Virus record (IMG/VR): IMGVR_UViG_3300049491_000418
Span: 1-64,000 of that record
DNA from: a virus
Strand: one strand, 5' to 3'
Length of the DNA: 64,000 nucleotides
The notes under the pieces are model-generated. The model was not told the DNA's origin, made no database searches, and was given only the letters and a program-made list of their open reading frames with translations. How positions within the stretch are numbered: the stretch's first letter is position 1; every line of letters begins with the position of its first letter. This document shows, in pieces, positions 7,901 to 16,760 of this stretch. The position numbers were made by a program, and so were the translations under genes.

Positions 7901-9136
7901 ATGGCAACTGAAGATTTTAATAATCAAGGATTTGGTGACTTTGGTATCAAAGACACCATGGAAATGGGATTAGGTAATGCTGAGCTTCTTGCAGATTTAT
8001 ATTCTCCTGAAACATCATCAGCTTCTCCTGAGGGGTTAACACCTATTATAAATGAAACCATTGATCCAGCTCCAACAAATCCAGCTACTGTTCCTCTAAA
8101 AGGAAAAGAAGTGGCTCCTCCTAAAGATGGTGAAGCACCAGAAGTAAAAAATACAATTAGTGACTTCTTAGGTAATCATGAAGAGGAAGAAGAAGAAGAA
8201 GAGGAGGAAACTAATCTTATTTCTGATACTGCACCCGCAGATGATACTAATAATTCTAATCAATTTACAGCCTTAGCTAATGACCTATTTAAATTAGGTG
8301 TATTTAATAAGGATGAAGATGAGACTGATGTGGTAATAAATACTCCTGAAGATTTCTTAGAAAGATTTCAATCTGAGAAGAAGAAAGGAGCAATAGACAT
8401 GGTAAACCAATTTATAGGACAGTTTGGTGAAGATTATCAAAATGCTTTTGATGCTATATATGTAAAGGGGGTAGATCCAAAAGAATACTTTGCAGCTTAT
8501 AATGAAGCTGTTAGCTATGCTGAAATGGATTTAACTATTGAAAGCAATCAAGAAGCAGTAATGAGAAAATCATTAACTGAACAAGGATTTGAAAAAGAGG
8601 ATGTAGACACAGAGATTGAACGCTTGAAAAATTATGGAGATTTAGAGCAGGTTGCTATAAAAAACCATAAAGTATTGGTTAAAAAAGAAGCTATTAAAAT
8701 GCAGGATATGGAGCAAAAAGCTCAACATGATCTTGCACAGAAAGCTCAAATTAAAAACCAGTTTGTTGCAAATGTTCAGTCTGTTATACAGGAAAAACTA
8801 AAAACAAAAGAATTTGATGGTATTCCAATCAATCCAAAATTGGCAGGAGAACTTCAAGACTTTTTATTAGTTGACAAGTATAAAACTAATTCAGGAGAAT
8901 TGCTCTCTGATTTTGACAAGGCTATCTTAGATTTGAAAAAACCTGAGAACCATGCAACAAAAGTTAAGATTGCATTACTGTTGAAAGTATTGGAGAAAGA
9001 TCCAAATCTTACTTCAATTCAAAAGAAAGGTGTGACTACAAAAACTGATGCTTTATTTACAGAGGTTGCAAGACAGGTTACTAAAGATAAATCTGTATCT
9101 ACAACCACACCAAAGAAAAATTCATGGTTCCTATAA
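7901..9136 (+). CDS. Acidic scaffold-like protein between portal and capsid genes
   Basis: The ATG at 7901 (MATEDFNNQGFGDFG) is chosen; the frame extends upstream only to a TTG in non-coding DNA. The 411-residue product has a low-complexity, Pro-rich N-terminus, then an uninterrupted run of glutamates (about residues 94-104), and then a long helical C-terminal half with Lys/Gln-rich coiled coil (about residues 240-300). There is no catalytic motif. Position between portal and major capsid protein, acidity and helicity are typical of phage scaffolding proteins. It may instead be a capsid-internal structural protein. It is followed 24 nt later by the capsid gene. Confidence 0.6.
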   Translation: MATEDFNNQGFGDFGIKDTMEMGLGNAELLADLYSPETSSASPEGLTPIINETIDPAPTNPATVPLKGKEVAPPKDGEAPEVKNTISDFLGNHEEEEEEEEEETNLISDTAPADDTNNSNQFTALANDLFKLGVFNKDEDETDVVINTPEDFLERFQSEKKKGAIDMVNQFIGQFGEDYQNAFDAIYVKGVDPKEYFAAYNEAVSYAEMDLTIESNQEAVMRKSLTEQGFEKEDVDTEIERLKNYGDLEQVAIKNHKVLVKKEAIKMQDMEQKAQHDLAQKAQIKNQFVANVQSVIQEKLKTKEFDGIPINPKLAGELQDFLLVDKYKTNSGELLSDFDKAILDLKKPENHATKVKIALLLKVLEKDPNLTSIQKKGVTTKTDALFTEVARQVTKDKSVSTTTPKKNSWFL

Positions 9137-9160
9137 TATTAACAACAAAAAAATAAAAAA

Positions 9161-10723
9161 ATGAGTACTCAAACAATCCCAGGACTAGTTGGGTTTACCT
9201 ACGCCAGGGTGGCGTCAATGGACAAACGTGCTGTTGGTAAACTCACTGACTCTAATCACTTAGAGTCATTTCACTCAACAGAGCCAGCGGACTATGATAA
9301 AAAAATCATCAGTCTGTATACACAAAGTTCATTGTATAGCAATGACTTTCTGGACATGATCAACAAAAGCACCCCTTTCTACATTGACAACAACAGTGAT
9401 GCATGGAAATGGGACATTGCAGTGCCTTATAAATTCCCAAAAATTATTGACATTCCTGTTACCACTCAGAACTTAATTGTTTCTGGTAAAGTAGGTATTG
9501 ATGGTCAAGAATTTCAGTTGGTATTAGATACCAATGAATTCTCTAAAAATGCTATCATTTCAGTGGGAACACGTCAATATGGGCCAAGATTCTACGTAAT
9601 CAAAGATCCACTACCATGGAACAACGGTTGGTTATATTCATTCACTTTGGTTTCTACAAACCCTAGAGTTGATTTTGTTAACCCAACATTCTTGAAAATT
9701 GGTATTGACTTAGAACTTGTAGATGCTGCTATTGGAGAGTTTGATCAAGATCTATTGGGTCTACCAAGATTGGGTGAGAAAATCACCATGTTTGAATCTC
9801 TAAGTTCTGCTTATGGTTTTGAACACAAAATCACTGAGTGGGCTGATGATAGAATGATGAAGGATGCTGACGGTAAGTCTTTAGATATCTTAGTTTATGC
9901 ACCTCAAAGACGTGGCCAATTACCTTTAACACGTAATGATGTTAAATGGGAGCCATTTATTGAGTTCATGATGAGAAAATCAATGTTGGAGCTTAAAGTT
10001 AAACGTATGATCTGGTCTCAACCAGGTACAGTTAAAACTGGCGGTGGAAAACAAGAAGTTAAACGTGTATCTGCAGGTGTTTACTACAGAATGCGTAACA
10101 ATGGAAACTTAGTACAGTATAACAGAGGAGAATTCAACGCAAACCTTTTGCGCTCTGTATTCGGAGATTTGTTCTACAGACGTGTGGATGTAAAAGACAG
10201 ACGTGTTAAAATGTACACCAATGAAGCAGGTTTTGATGTTTTCCAACAAGCACTTAAAACAGATGCTCTTAATTCTGGTCTTACATTTGTTGCAGACTCT
10301 GGAAACAGATACATGCAAGGTGAAGGACAACACATCACTTACAACTTTGCTTTTGACTCAATGGTTACCAGAGAAACTGGTAAAATTGAATTGATTCACT
10401 TGAAAGAGTTGGATTTACCACAAACTAATCTTGAATTTGGACAAAACAAAAAATCAACACCAGTATTCTTTGTGTTTGATGTTTCTCCTATGTCTGATGG
10501 TTCAATGGTAAACAATATCCGTGAGGTGAGAATGAAAGGTGCTCCTTCAATGACTTGGGGTTATATTGATGGTACAAGACACCACTTAGGTTTTGCTAAA
10601 TCTCAAGGAATGTCTTCTGCTAACAAGTTCCCTGGGTATGAGTTATGGATGAAAGATAGATGTGACGTATTCATTGAAGACTTGTCTAGAACAGTCTTGA
10701 TTGAAGAAATCCCTCAATTCTAA
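9161..10723 (+). CDS. Major capsid protein
   Basis: The 520-residue protein resembles crAss-like major capsid proteins (HK97 fold with an inserted domain). Conserved-looking blocks include the N-terminal MSTQTIPGLVGFTYARVAS, the ITEWADDRMMKDADGKSLD region near residue 220, and a C-terminal VLIEEIPQF. It follows an A-rich leader without Shine-Dalgarno, which in Bacteroidota is linked to high translation. Codon choice is visibly richer in C-ending codons than in neighbouring genes, consistent with very high expression. A strong hairpin terminator follows. Confidence 0.9.
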   Translation: MSTQTIPGLVGFTYARVASMDKRAVGKLTDSNHLESFHSTEPADYDKKIISLYTQSSLYSNDFLDMINKSTPFYIDNNSDAWKWDIAVPYKFPKIIDIPVTTQNLIVSGKVGIDGQEFQLVLDTNEFSKNAIISVGTRQYGPRFYVIKDPLPWNNGWLYSFTLVSTNPRVDFVNPTFLKIGIDLELVDAAIGEFDQDLLGLPRLGEKITMFESLSSAYGFEHKITEWADDRMMKDADGKSLDILVYAPQRRGQLPLTRNDVKWEPFIEFMMRKSMLELKVKRMIWSQPGTVKTGGGKQEVKRVSAGVYYRMRNNGNLVQYNRGEFNANLLRSVFGDLFYRRVDVKDRRVKMYTNEAGFDVFQQALKTDALNSGLTFVADSGNRYMQGEGQHITYNFAFDSMVTRETGKIELIHLKELDLPQTNLEFGQNKKSTPVFFVFDVSPMSDGSMVNNIREVRMKGAPSMTWGYIDGTRHHLGFAKSQGMSSANKFPGYELWMKDRCDVFIEDLSRTVLIEEIPQF

Positions 10724-10742
10724 GAATAAAATAGAGACTGAT

Positions 10743-10788
10743 CCCCCTTCCTAACCACTCTCTCCCACAGGGAGGGGGTTTCTTTCTC
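10743..10788 (+). terminator. Strong intrinsic terminator after the capsid gene
   Basis: CCCCCTTCC at 10743-10751 pairs with GGGAGGGGG at 10770-10778 (9 bp with one G-U) and is followed by TTTCTTTCTC. An alternative inner hairpin (CTCCC/GGGAG) shares the right arm. The G/C-rich stem is exceptional in this AT-rich genome. It would separate the abundant capsid transcript from downstream genes. Confidence 0.75.
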
Positions 10789-10802
10789 AACTGATGTCAG
10801 TT
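10789..10802 (+). promoter_or_regulatory. 14-bp inverted repeat, possible operator
   Basis: AACTGA and TCAGTT form a perfect inverted repeat with a 2-bp spacer, directly after the terminator and 55 bp before the next ATG. This is a reasonable place for a promoter or operator serving the second capsid-gene group. The remaining leader (to 10856) is A/C-rich. No consensus promoter is seen. Confidence 0.3.
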
Positions 10803-10856
10803 TGCTGTGGCCTTCAATGGTGAACATCAACTAAACCAAATTAAAACAACTAAATC

Positions 10857-11831
10857 ATGGGAAGTAATAAAGTAGGCAAGATATCTGTGCTTAGAAAAGA
10901 GTACAGTAGTGTAGAAATGCAAACAATGCAAGGAGGATTATCTCAGAAAGGCTTAACCAGAATTCCAGGTACTGGAGTTTTTAAGTTTCCTTATAAGGAA
11001 ATTGATGGTAAGTACAGAACTGGATTAGATCCAACAGCATCATATATACAGAGAATTCAGGATCCTCAGGAAAGAGAATTAGAAGTAGAAAGAGTAACTA
11101 ATCTAAGAGACAGGTTACAAAATGCATTAGGTGATATTGATCTTGGACCAAGAGCAACATATTGGAATTATGCTATGGCCAAGTCATCAGATGACTCTTC
11201 ACATGTTCAACCAGTAAAATTGTTGGATGGTGATAATTACTATGACTTGTCTATTCCCCATCAGGAAATTGCTTTTTCTTGGTTACGGGTACATCCAACC
11301 ATAGCATCTAGTCATGGAGCTTGGGAGCGTGGAGAATATCCTGCTGATACACAGTTTTATGTAGCAGATGAGGAAATTGAAAATGCAGTGATGTACAAGA
11401 AAAAACAACTTATCAACAAAGCTATTGTTAAGTTTGAATCTATGACAGTGGAGAAAAAACGTAAAGTGGCTAGGTTACTTGGGTTACCAGTAACTGAAGA
11501 TACTAAAGAGGAGGTTGTTTACAACCAAATTGATACCTTGTTGAAGAAAACTGAGTTTGATAAAGGTAAGTTTGCAGGATTAAGTCCTGTAGATATCTTT
11601 AATAGATTTGCTGATATGAAGGAGGATTTACTTACCGTAAAAGATTTAGTGAAACAAGCAATTGCTCATGCCATTTATAGAGTAAAACCTAATGGTAAAT
11701 TGTATGAAGGTGAATTTGAAGTTGCTGAAGATGAGGAAGAATTAGTGAAACAGCTGATTGATGACAACAACCAGGATTTACTAATGACTCTTCAAGGAAA
11801 ATTAAAAACTAAAAAGCTGGCCTCGGTATAA
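10857..11831 (+). CDS. Conserved structural protein downstream of MCP
   Basis: This 324-residue protein begins MGSNKVGKISVLRKEYSS. The N-terminal half has beta-rich and loop segments (TRIPGTGVFKFPYKEIDGKY; ATYWNYAMAKSSDDSS). The C-terminal half is helical and acidic, with a compact KKRKVARLLGLPVTEDTKEE motif near residue 205. It occupies the position of a capsid-associated protein conserved in crAss-like phages. No enzymatic motif is seen. The C-terminal codons and the stop form part of a strong hairpin. Exact role (auxiliary capsid or head completion) is unproven. Confidence 0.65.
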   Translation: MGSNKVGKISVLRKEYSSVEMQTMQGGLSQKGLTRIPGTGVFKFPYKEIDGKYRTGLDPTASYIQRIQDPQERELEVERVTNLRDRLQNALGDIDLGPRATYWNYAMAKSSDDSSHVQPVKLLDGDNYYDLSIPHQEIAFSWLRVHPTIASSHGAWERGEYPADTQFYVADEEIENAVMYKKKQLINKAIVKFESMTVEKKRKVARLLGLPVTEDTKEEVVYNQIDTLLKKTEFDKGKFAGLSPVDIFNRFADMKEDLLTVKDLVKQAIAHAIYRVKPNGKLYEGEFEVAEDEEELVKQLIDDNNQDLLMTLQGKLKTKKLASV

Positions 11832-11843
11832 CCGAGGTTGGCT
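11815..11843 (+). other. Stem-loop spanning the stop codon
   Basis: CCTCGGT (11821-11827) and ACCGAGG (11831-11837) pair perfectly around a 3-nt loop. The stem extends by three G-U pairs and three more canonical pairs to 13 bp (11815-11843). The TAA stop lies in the loop and right arm. No U tract follows (AAAATATAAAAG), so it is not a classical terminator. It more likely protects mRNA ends or controls coupling to the gene starting 26 nt after the stop. Confidence 0.5.
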
Positions 11844-11857
11844 AAAATATAAAAGTT

Positions 11858-12589
11858 ATGATACCAGTAGATAGTTTATTGTACAAGATTGATCAAAAAC
11901 TAAATAAATTATCATCTAATACTCATCAACAAATTCCTTTAGAAGACAAGATTTTAGCACTCAATGAAGCTCAAATCAAATTGATAAAGCAAAAGGTTGA
12001 TGGTTTTAGTACAACTTCTGGTATGGGTATGGATTCTTTCAAGAAAAGATATGAGGATCTAGAAAGATTATCTGTTACCTATGAAAAAGGTAAACTTAAA
12101 TTGGAACTAGCTGACAAGACCATTAACAGATGGGCTGCTTCATTGGATCCATTGAGACCAGCATACATGCTTTATTTAGATAGTTATATCTTGGCTGATA
12201 AAGATAAGTGTAAAGACAAAATAATTTGGATTAACAAAGACCTTGCTAAGCATGGTGACTTACAGTTCTTACTTCTTAATGATAATTATAAACCCTCCTT
12301 TGAATATCAAGAGACATTTAATTGGATTTCTTCAGATGAAATTAGTATCTTTACAGATGGAACTTTCACTCCTAAAGATATTTACATAATGTTCCTAAGA
12401 TATCCAGTGTATATAGATAAGGAAGGATATATTAAACTAGATGGTAATCCATCAGAAGATGTAGATTGTGAATTAGAATTATATCTTGAGGATGAGTTGC
12501 TTGATTTAACTGTGTTAAATCTTGCTGAGTATATGGAGAATCAAGCAGCAGTACAATCTTCTCAAATGAGAATCCAAACAAATGAATAA
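11858..12589 (+). CDS. Conserved structural protein (243 aa), head-tail region
   Basis: The 243-residue protein starts MIPVDSLLYKIDQKLNKLSS. Its N-terminal half is helical (EDKILALNEAQIKLIKQKV) and the central part beta-rich with many aromatic residues (KDIYIMFLRYPVYIDKEGYI). The C-terminus has an acidic patch (LELYLEDELLDL). The helical start with ALNEAQ resembles head-completion (gp6/gp4-like) adaptor proteins, which bind below the portal; this is a loose resemblance. It sits between two capsid-group genes and is translated in the same operon. Confidence 0.6.
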   Translation: MIPVDSLLYKIDQKLNKLSSNTHQQIPLEDKILALNEAQIKLIKQKVDGFSTTSGMGMDSFKKRYEDLERLSVTYEKGKLKLELADKTINRWAASLDPLRPAYMLYLDSYILADKDKCKDKIIWINKDLAKHGDLQFLLLNDNYKPSFEYQETFNWISSDEISIFTDGTFTPKDIYIMFLRYPVYIDKEGYIKLDGNPSEDVDCELELYLEDELLDLTVLNLAEYMENQAAVQSSQMRIQTNE

Positions 12590-12613
12590 GTAAACAATTA
12601 AAAACAAAATAAG

Positions 12614-13792
12614 ATGGCAGATTTTTCTATAACCACGCTCTTCGTAGTCCCTACTGGAACCACAACACTTCCTGCCTCAGGAAGCACACAGGACCTAGGT
12701 GCAGGAGCTTTCGGGTTTTTCAGAAATGACTACACTGTAGCTACAGCAGCTAACGTTGCAGCAGCTCCTTATTTCTACATTGCTCAAGGAAGACAAAATT
12801 CCTATTTGCAAGGAAGTAAGAGATCAGACAAGATTAAGGGATGCCCAACAGCAAACTGTAACTCTAACATCACTGAATTTTACAAAGTGGTAGGTTGTCC
12901 TACAGCAGCTGTACAAATTACTGATGTGTCTAACTGGACCGTACAATGCGGAGATGTTGTAACATTGACTCTTAGAGCTCACTCAAGCTACATTGATACA
13001 TTGTATTTCAATGGATTAACAAGATCAGTAACTGTTCAAGCACCTTGTTGTGATTGTGGAGCAGATCCTTGTGCTGATGTTGATGCTCAAGCATTAGTAG
13101 ATGCATTTATCTACAAATTACAACAACAAGCTCCAGGGAACAATCCTGATAATTCTTCTTTGAATAATTATTTTACATTCCAAAGAATTGGATCAGGTGC
13201 AGCTTCAATCTTAAGAATTACTGGAAAACCTTTAACAAAATATGGAGTACCATGTGATGTTGCTGCTTTCCCACATGAATATGATAGAATGTGGTTTAGA
13301 ACCTTTGTTTATGAAGGTCCTGCTACTACTGCAGATTTCATTGTAAATGATTCTTGTAATGAAGTAGCTGATGCTACCATTGTTCAAAGATCTTCTTATC
13401 CTACAGGAACTTCAGAAGAGATTAGACAATTGGAAAAAAACTATTACAGTTATCAAGCTGGATACCTAAAACATTTATACAGAATGGCAGGGTATAATCA
13501 AAACTTTGAATCATACGTGGTTGATGGTGCTGCTTATACTACTTACTACTTGAAGTATAATGAGATAGACAAAACAGCTTACAATTGGGGTGATTACATT
13601 CCAGAGGATCAAATGTCTATTATTGCAATCAATAATGCTGATGCAGCTTTGATTACTTTAGTTGATGCTTTCCTTGTGGCTGCCTTAGGTGCTACTGCTT
13701 CTGTTGCAATCAATGCTTGTATTACTACAACATCAACTACAACAGCAGCTCCTCCTGCAACAACAACAACAACTTCTACGCTTATTCCTTAA
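12614..13792 (+). CDS. Cys-rich head decoration protein with Thr-rich tail
   Basis: The 392-residue protein begins MADFSITTLFVVPTGTTTLP. It contains several cysteine groups (CPTANCN near residue 78; CCDCGADPC near 150) that could form disulfides or bind metal. The last 30 residues are Thr/Ala/Pro-rich (ITTTSTTTAAPPATTTTTST), like linkers in other surface proteins of this window, but here the linker ends the protein. Good A/C-rich codons suggest high expression, and a perfect 12-bp terminator follows. A capsid-surface protein or head fibre is likely from position; precise role unknown. Confidence 0.6.
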   Translation: MADFSITTLFVVPTGTTTLPASGSTQDLGAGAFGFFRNDYTVATAANVAAAPYFYIAQGRQNSYLQGSKRSDKIKGCPTANCNSNITEFYKVVGCPTAAVQITDVSNWTVQCGDVVTLTLRAHSSYIDTLYFNGLTRSVTVQAPCCDCGADPCADVDAQALVDAFIYKLQQQAPGNNPDNSSLNNYFTFQRIGSGAASILRITGKPLTKYGVPCDVAAFPHEYDRMWFRTFVYEGPATTADFIVNDSCNEVADATIVQRSSYPTGTSEEIRQLEKNYYSYQAGYLKHLYRMAGYNQNFESYVVDGAAYTTYYLKYNEIDKTAYNWGDYIPEDQMSIIAINNADAALITLVDAFLVAALGATASVAINACITTTSTTTAAPPATTTTTSTLIP

Positions 13793-13812
13793 GAAAGAAG
13801 TAATGTATAACC

Positions 13813-13861
13813 AAATACCAGAGGTATGAGAGGATTCTCTGTCCTCTGGTATTTTTATTTT
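13813..13861 (+). terminator. Intrinsic terminator, perfect 12-bp stem
   Basis: AAATACCAGAGG (13813-13824) pairs perfectly with CCTCTGGTATTT (13843-13854), followed by TTATTTTA. The 18-nt loop holds a small AGAG/CTCT hairpin. It lies between the decoration protein and the gene at 13869. This is the clearest terminator in the window. Confidence 0.85.
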
Positions 13862-13868
13862 AAACAAG

Positions 13869-14432
13869 ATGGCTGTACTCAATTTAAAAATAGTTGTTCT
13901 TAGTACTCATGATGTTGAGTCAATAAATGTAGTGGATGCTTCAACATATCCTGATGAACCCCCTGTAGTAACTACTCCTATTTTGTTAGCTACTGCTCCT
14001 GGATTTAATCCAGTGTCTATTCCTTTTAATGTACAAGGTTATAACATACTTACTTCTGATTTATTAGGAATAACTGAAGCAGGTGAGTATCAACCTCTAC
14101 CAGATGGTATATATTACTTTAGTTATTCTATTTTTCCTTCTTCAGAAAACTTTACAGAAATAACTATTATGAGAGTAGATAAGTTACAGGAGAAGTTTGA
14201 TAGTGCTTTTATGACTTTAGATATGATGGTTTGTGATCAAGCTATTAAAACACAAGCTAAAGTAAATCTTAATACAATATATCTATTAATTCAAGGAGCT
14301 ATAGCAGCTGGTAATAATTGTGCTCTTATAGAAGCTAATAAGCTTTATGATAAAGCTTCAGCTATGCTAGATACAATGCTTAATAAGAATTGTGGATGTA
14401 CAGGTAATAATTTCATTGTAAACTATAACTAA
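13869..14432 (+). CDS. Conserved structural protein with helical C-terminus
   Basis: The 187-residue product begins MAVLNLKIVVLSTHDVESIN with a beta-rich N-terminal half (FSYSIFPSSENFTEITIMR). It then becomes helical around a cysteine-containing block: CDQAIKTQAKVNLNTIYLLI, then GAIAAGNNCALIEANKLYD, ending NKNCGCTGN. This arrangement (beta domain, then Cys-marked helix bundle) recurs in small proteins next to fibre genes of crAss-like phages in my recollection. It may be a fibre-attachment or baseplate-like component. It is first after the terminator and one base before the zinc-ribbon gene. Confidence 0.6.
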   Translation: MAVLNLKIVVLSTHDVESINVVDASTYPDEPPVVTTPILLATAPGFNPVSIPFNVQGYNILTSDLLGITEAGEYQPLPDGIYYFSYSIFPSSENFTEITIMRVDKLQEKFDSAFMTLDMMVCDQAIKTQAKVNLNTIYLLIQGAIAAGNNCALIEANKLYDKASAMLDTMLNKNCGCTGNNFIVNYN

Positions 14433-14433
14433 A

Positions 14434-14568
14434 ATGGCAACATGTGCAAAGTGCGGGGTAAGTGTGGGCTGTGGTTGTCAACTGACAAATGGATTATGTC
14501 CTGCATGTGTAAATAAGCAACAACAACAACCTAAACAAGATGTTAGCACCGAAAATAACAAAGTGTGA
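14434..14568 (+). CDS. Tiny zinc-ribbon protein (44 aa)
   Basis: The product starts MATCAKCGVSVGCGCQLTNG and continues with a second CxxC (CPAC), giving two cysteine pairs plus an internal CGC, followed by a Gln-rich tail. The cysteine pairs form an obvious zinc-ribbon or treble-clef-like knuckle. It starts one base after the previous stop and overlaps the next gene by 29 nt in another frame. Small Cys4 proteins at this place occur in crAss-like phages; function unknown. Confidence 0.7.
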   Translation: MATCAKCGVSVGCGCQLTNGLCPACVNKQQQQPKQDVSTENNKV

Positions 14569-14806
14569 GGAGTGCTCAGATATTTTACCATTAATTTCTG
14601 ATATTAATTGCAAAATATTTGAATTAAGCAAAAAACTATACAATAATATTGTATTCTCCTTAAATTTACATATAGATTATATAGCTATACAGGATTTACT
14701 TCATTATAAGAGAATTCTTGAGTATAAGCTTATAAATTCTAAGTATGCTGGTGATTATAGTGTAAATATGATAGCTACTAAAGTAAAACTTTTAAAATAT
14801 AAATAA
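14540..14806 (+). CDS. Conserved 88-residue helical protein
   Basis: The protein begins MLAPKITKCEECSDILPLIS. It has a Cys pair (CEEC, residues 9-12), a helix containing CKIFELSKKLYNNIVFSLN, and an aromatic-basic block (LLHYKRILEYKLIN). The pattern KxLYNNIxFSLN with LLHYKRIL is one I associate with a small conserved crAss-like protein near fibre genes. It overlaps the zinc-ribbon gene and ends one base before the first fibre gene. It may take part in fibre assembly or attachment; this is inference. Confidence 0.65.
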   Translation: MLAPKITKCEECSDILPLISDINCKIFELSKKLYNNIVFSLNLHIDYIAIQDLLHYKRILEYKLINSKYAGDYSVNMIATKVKLLKYK

Positions 14807-14807
14807 G

Positions 14808-16730
14808 ATGGGATGCTGTAATAGTTCTAGTTCAGATCAAATAATTTATACAGGACCTACCTTAACCTGTATACCTCTGGCTACAAATGATAACCTTACA
14901 CTTGCTCTACAAAGAATTAATGAGAATTTTTGTTATTTACAACCAACAGATCCTCCTCCTTTAGATAAAATAAATGAAGGAAATGGGTTAGGTATTATAA
15001 TTAGAGGTAGAACATCTGCAAATTATGGTAATATTGGTTTAAATGCAGTAGATTTATCTTTTAATTCATCAGCTTCATCTACTACAGGAGCTACAGGATT
15101 AAGAGCATTTGCATCAGGATTTGAAACAATAGCAAGTGGTGAAAATGCAACTGCTTCAGGATGGGGAGCAGAAGCTACTGGTTTATCTTCAAATGCTGAA
15201 GGTATGTTTACAAGAGCTTATGGTAATGATGGTTCTCATGCAGAAGGCTATGACACTGAAGCTAGTGGTGAAAATGCACATGCAGAAGGTAATGGCACTA
15301 CAGCTAGTGGAAATGCTGCTCATGCAGAAGGAGGGGCTACAGAAGCAAGTGGTAGGTCATCTCACGCAGAGGGAGAGAGTACGTATGCAGAAGGTATAGC
15401 TTCTCATGTTGGAGGTACTTATTCTACAGCACAGGGAGATTATTCTTTTGCTAGGGGTACTAGTGTTACTGCATTAGGAAAGAATTCATTTGCACATGGA
15501 CAGACCTTAACATCATATTCTTTTGATGAAGCTGTGTTTGGAGCTTTTAATACAGACTATATACCTTTATCTGCAACTAGTTGGCAACCAACTGATAGAT
15601 TATTTGTAGTAGGGAATGGAGTAGCTACAGGCTCACAATCAGATGCAATGATTATATTAAAAAATGGTTTAGCTACTTTGCCTTCTGTTACTAATGCTTT
15701 AATAGCAGCAGGTTCAACTAAATCAATAGTAACTAGAGAGTATCTTGAGGCTAATATGGCAGTCACACCAGATGCTACAGCTGCTGTAAAAGGTAAATTA
15801 AAACTAACTAATGATTTAGGAGGTACTGCTGATTTACCAACTACTCCTACCGCACTGCATAAAACAACTAATGAATCTTGGACAGGAATTAAAAGTACTA
15901 CAAATACAGGTAGTGGATTAAATAATGGTCTTAAATTAATTAATAATGCTAATTTTGGTGGTAGTGCAATAGTAGATATTGAATGTAATGGAAATCACCC
16001 AGGAATACTTATTGTAGGGGATACTCCTTCATTTAGATTAATAGACCTTAGAACTAGTGCTACAGATTTTGGACCGTCAGCTTTATCTGTTACTATTGAT
16101 CCTGGATCTAATTCAAATGGTATAGAAATAAGTAATAATGGAAATATAGAAGCATTAAATATAGCAAGCTTTGGTAGTGCTGACTCTATTTATTCAGCAG
16201 CTATTAACGGGGATGCTATTACTTCTATAATAGGTATTGGTGACACAAATGGAACAGGATTTACATATGTTGGAAAGAATTATACAAACACTACTTTTAC
16301 TGTAAGTAAACTAGGAGCTATAACTGCTTCTGGTAATTTTCTTTCTACTGGTACGAATAATCAAATTATGGTTACTAATGGTGGAGGTGAAGGAGTAAGA
16401 ATGGGGGCATGTAGTAATAATGATGCTTTTCTTACAGGTTCAGTAACTGGAGACGGAGTTCTTATAGCACATCAAAAATTATTCTTAGCTGTAGGATTTG
16501 GAAGTATTCCAGTAGCATATACAGAAGCTGGTAATTTAGGAGTTGGAGTATATAACCCAACAGCTAAAGTAGATATAGCTCCAAGTTTATCAACTGCTGC
16601 TTCAATAAGAATAAGACAAGGAGTTGCACCAACTTCTCCTAATGATGGAGATATGTGGCTAGAAGACAATAGTTTAACTGGTCTTAAAATAAGGATAAAT
16701 GGAGTAACTAGAACTGTAAATCTAACTTAA
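14808..16730 (+). CDS. Tail fibre with YadA-like head repeats
   Basis: The 640-residue protein has a Cys-rich anchor (MGCCNSSSSDQIIYTGPTL) shared with other fibres here. It then carries about seven to nine imperfect repeats (about residues 100-225) around ASGENAHAEG and EASGRSSHAEG, as in left-handed beta-roll heads of trimeric autotransporter adhesins such as YadA. After a long beta-rich shaft, it ends with the block GVAPTSPNDGDMWLEDNS and GLKIRINGVTRT, also present in the gene at 62064. It is probably a trimeric host-binding fibre. It begins one base after the preceding stop. Confidence 0.75.
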   Translation: MGCCNSSSSDQIIYTGPTLTCIPLATNDNLTLALQRINENFCYLQPTDPPPLDKINEGNGLGIIIRGRTSANYGNIGLNAVDLSFNSSASSTTGATGLRAFASGFETIASGENATASGWGAEATGLSSNAEGMFTRAYGNDGSHAEGYDTEASGENAHAEGNGTTASGNAAHAEGGATEASGRSSHAEGESTYAEGIASHVGGTYSTAQGDYSFARGTSVTALGKNSFAHGQTLTSYSFDEAVFGAFNTDYIPLSATSWQPTDRLFVVGNGVATGSQSDAMIILKNGLATLPSVTNALIAAGSTKSIVTREYLEANMAVTPDATAAVKGKLKLTNDLGGTADLPTTPTALHKTTNESWTGIKSTTNTGSGLNNGLKLINNANFGGSAIVDIECNGNHPGILIVGDTPSFRLIDLRTSATDFGPSALSVTIDPGSNSNGIEISNNGNIEALNIASFGSADSIYSAAINGDAITSIIGIGDTNGTGFTYVGKNYTNTTFTVSKLGAITASGNFLSTGTNNQIMVTNGGGEGVRMGACSNNDAFLTGSVTGDGVLIAHQKLFLAVGFGSIPVAYTEAGNLGVGVYNPTAKVDIAPSLSTAASIRIRQGVAPTSPNDGDMWLEDNSLTGLKIRINGVTRTVNLT

Positions 16731-16760
16731 AAATAAAATATTAATTTTAAAATATCTAAA

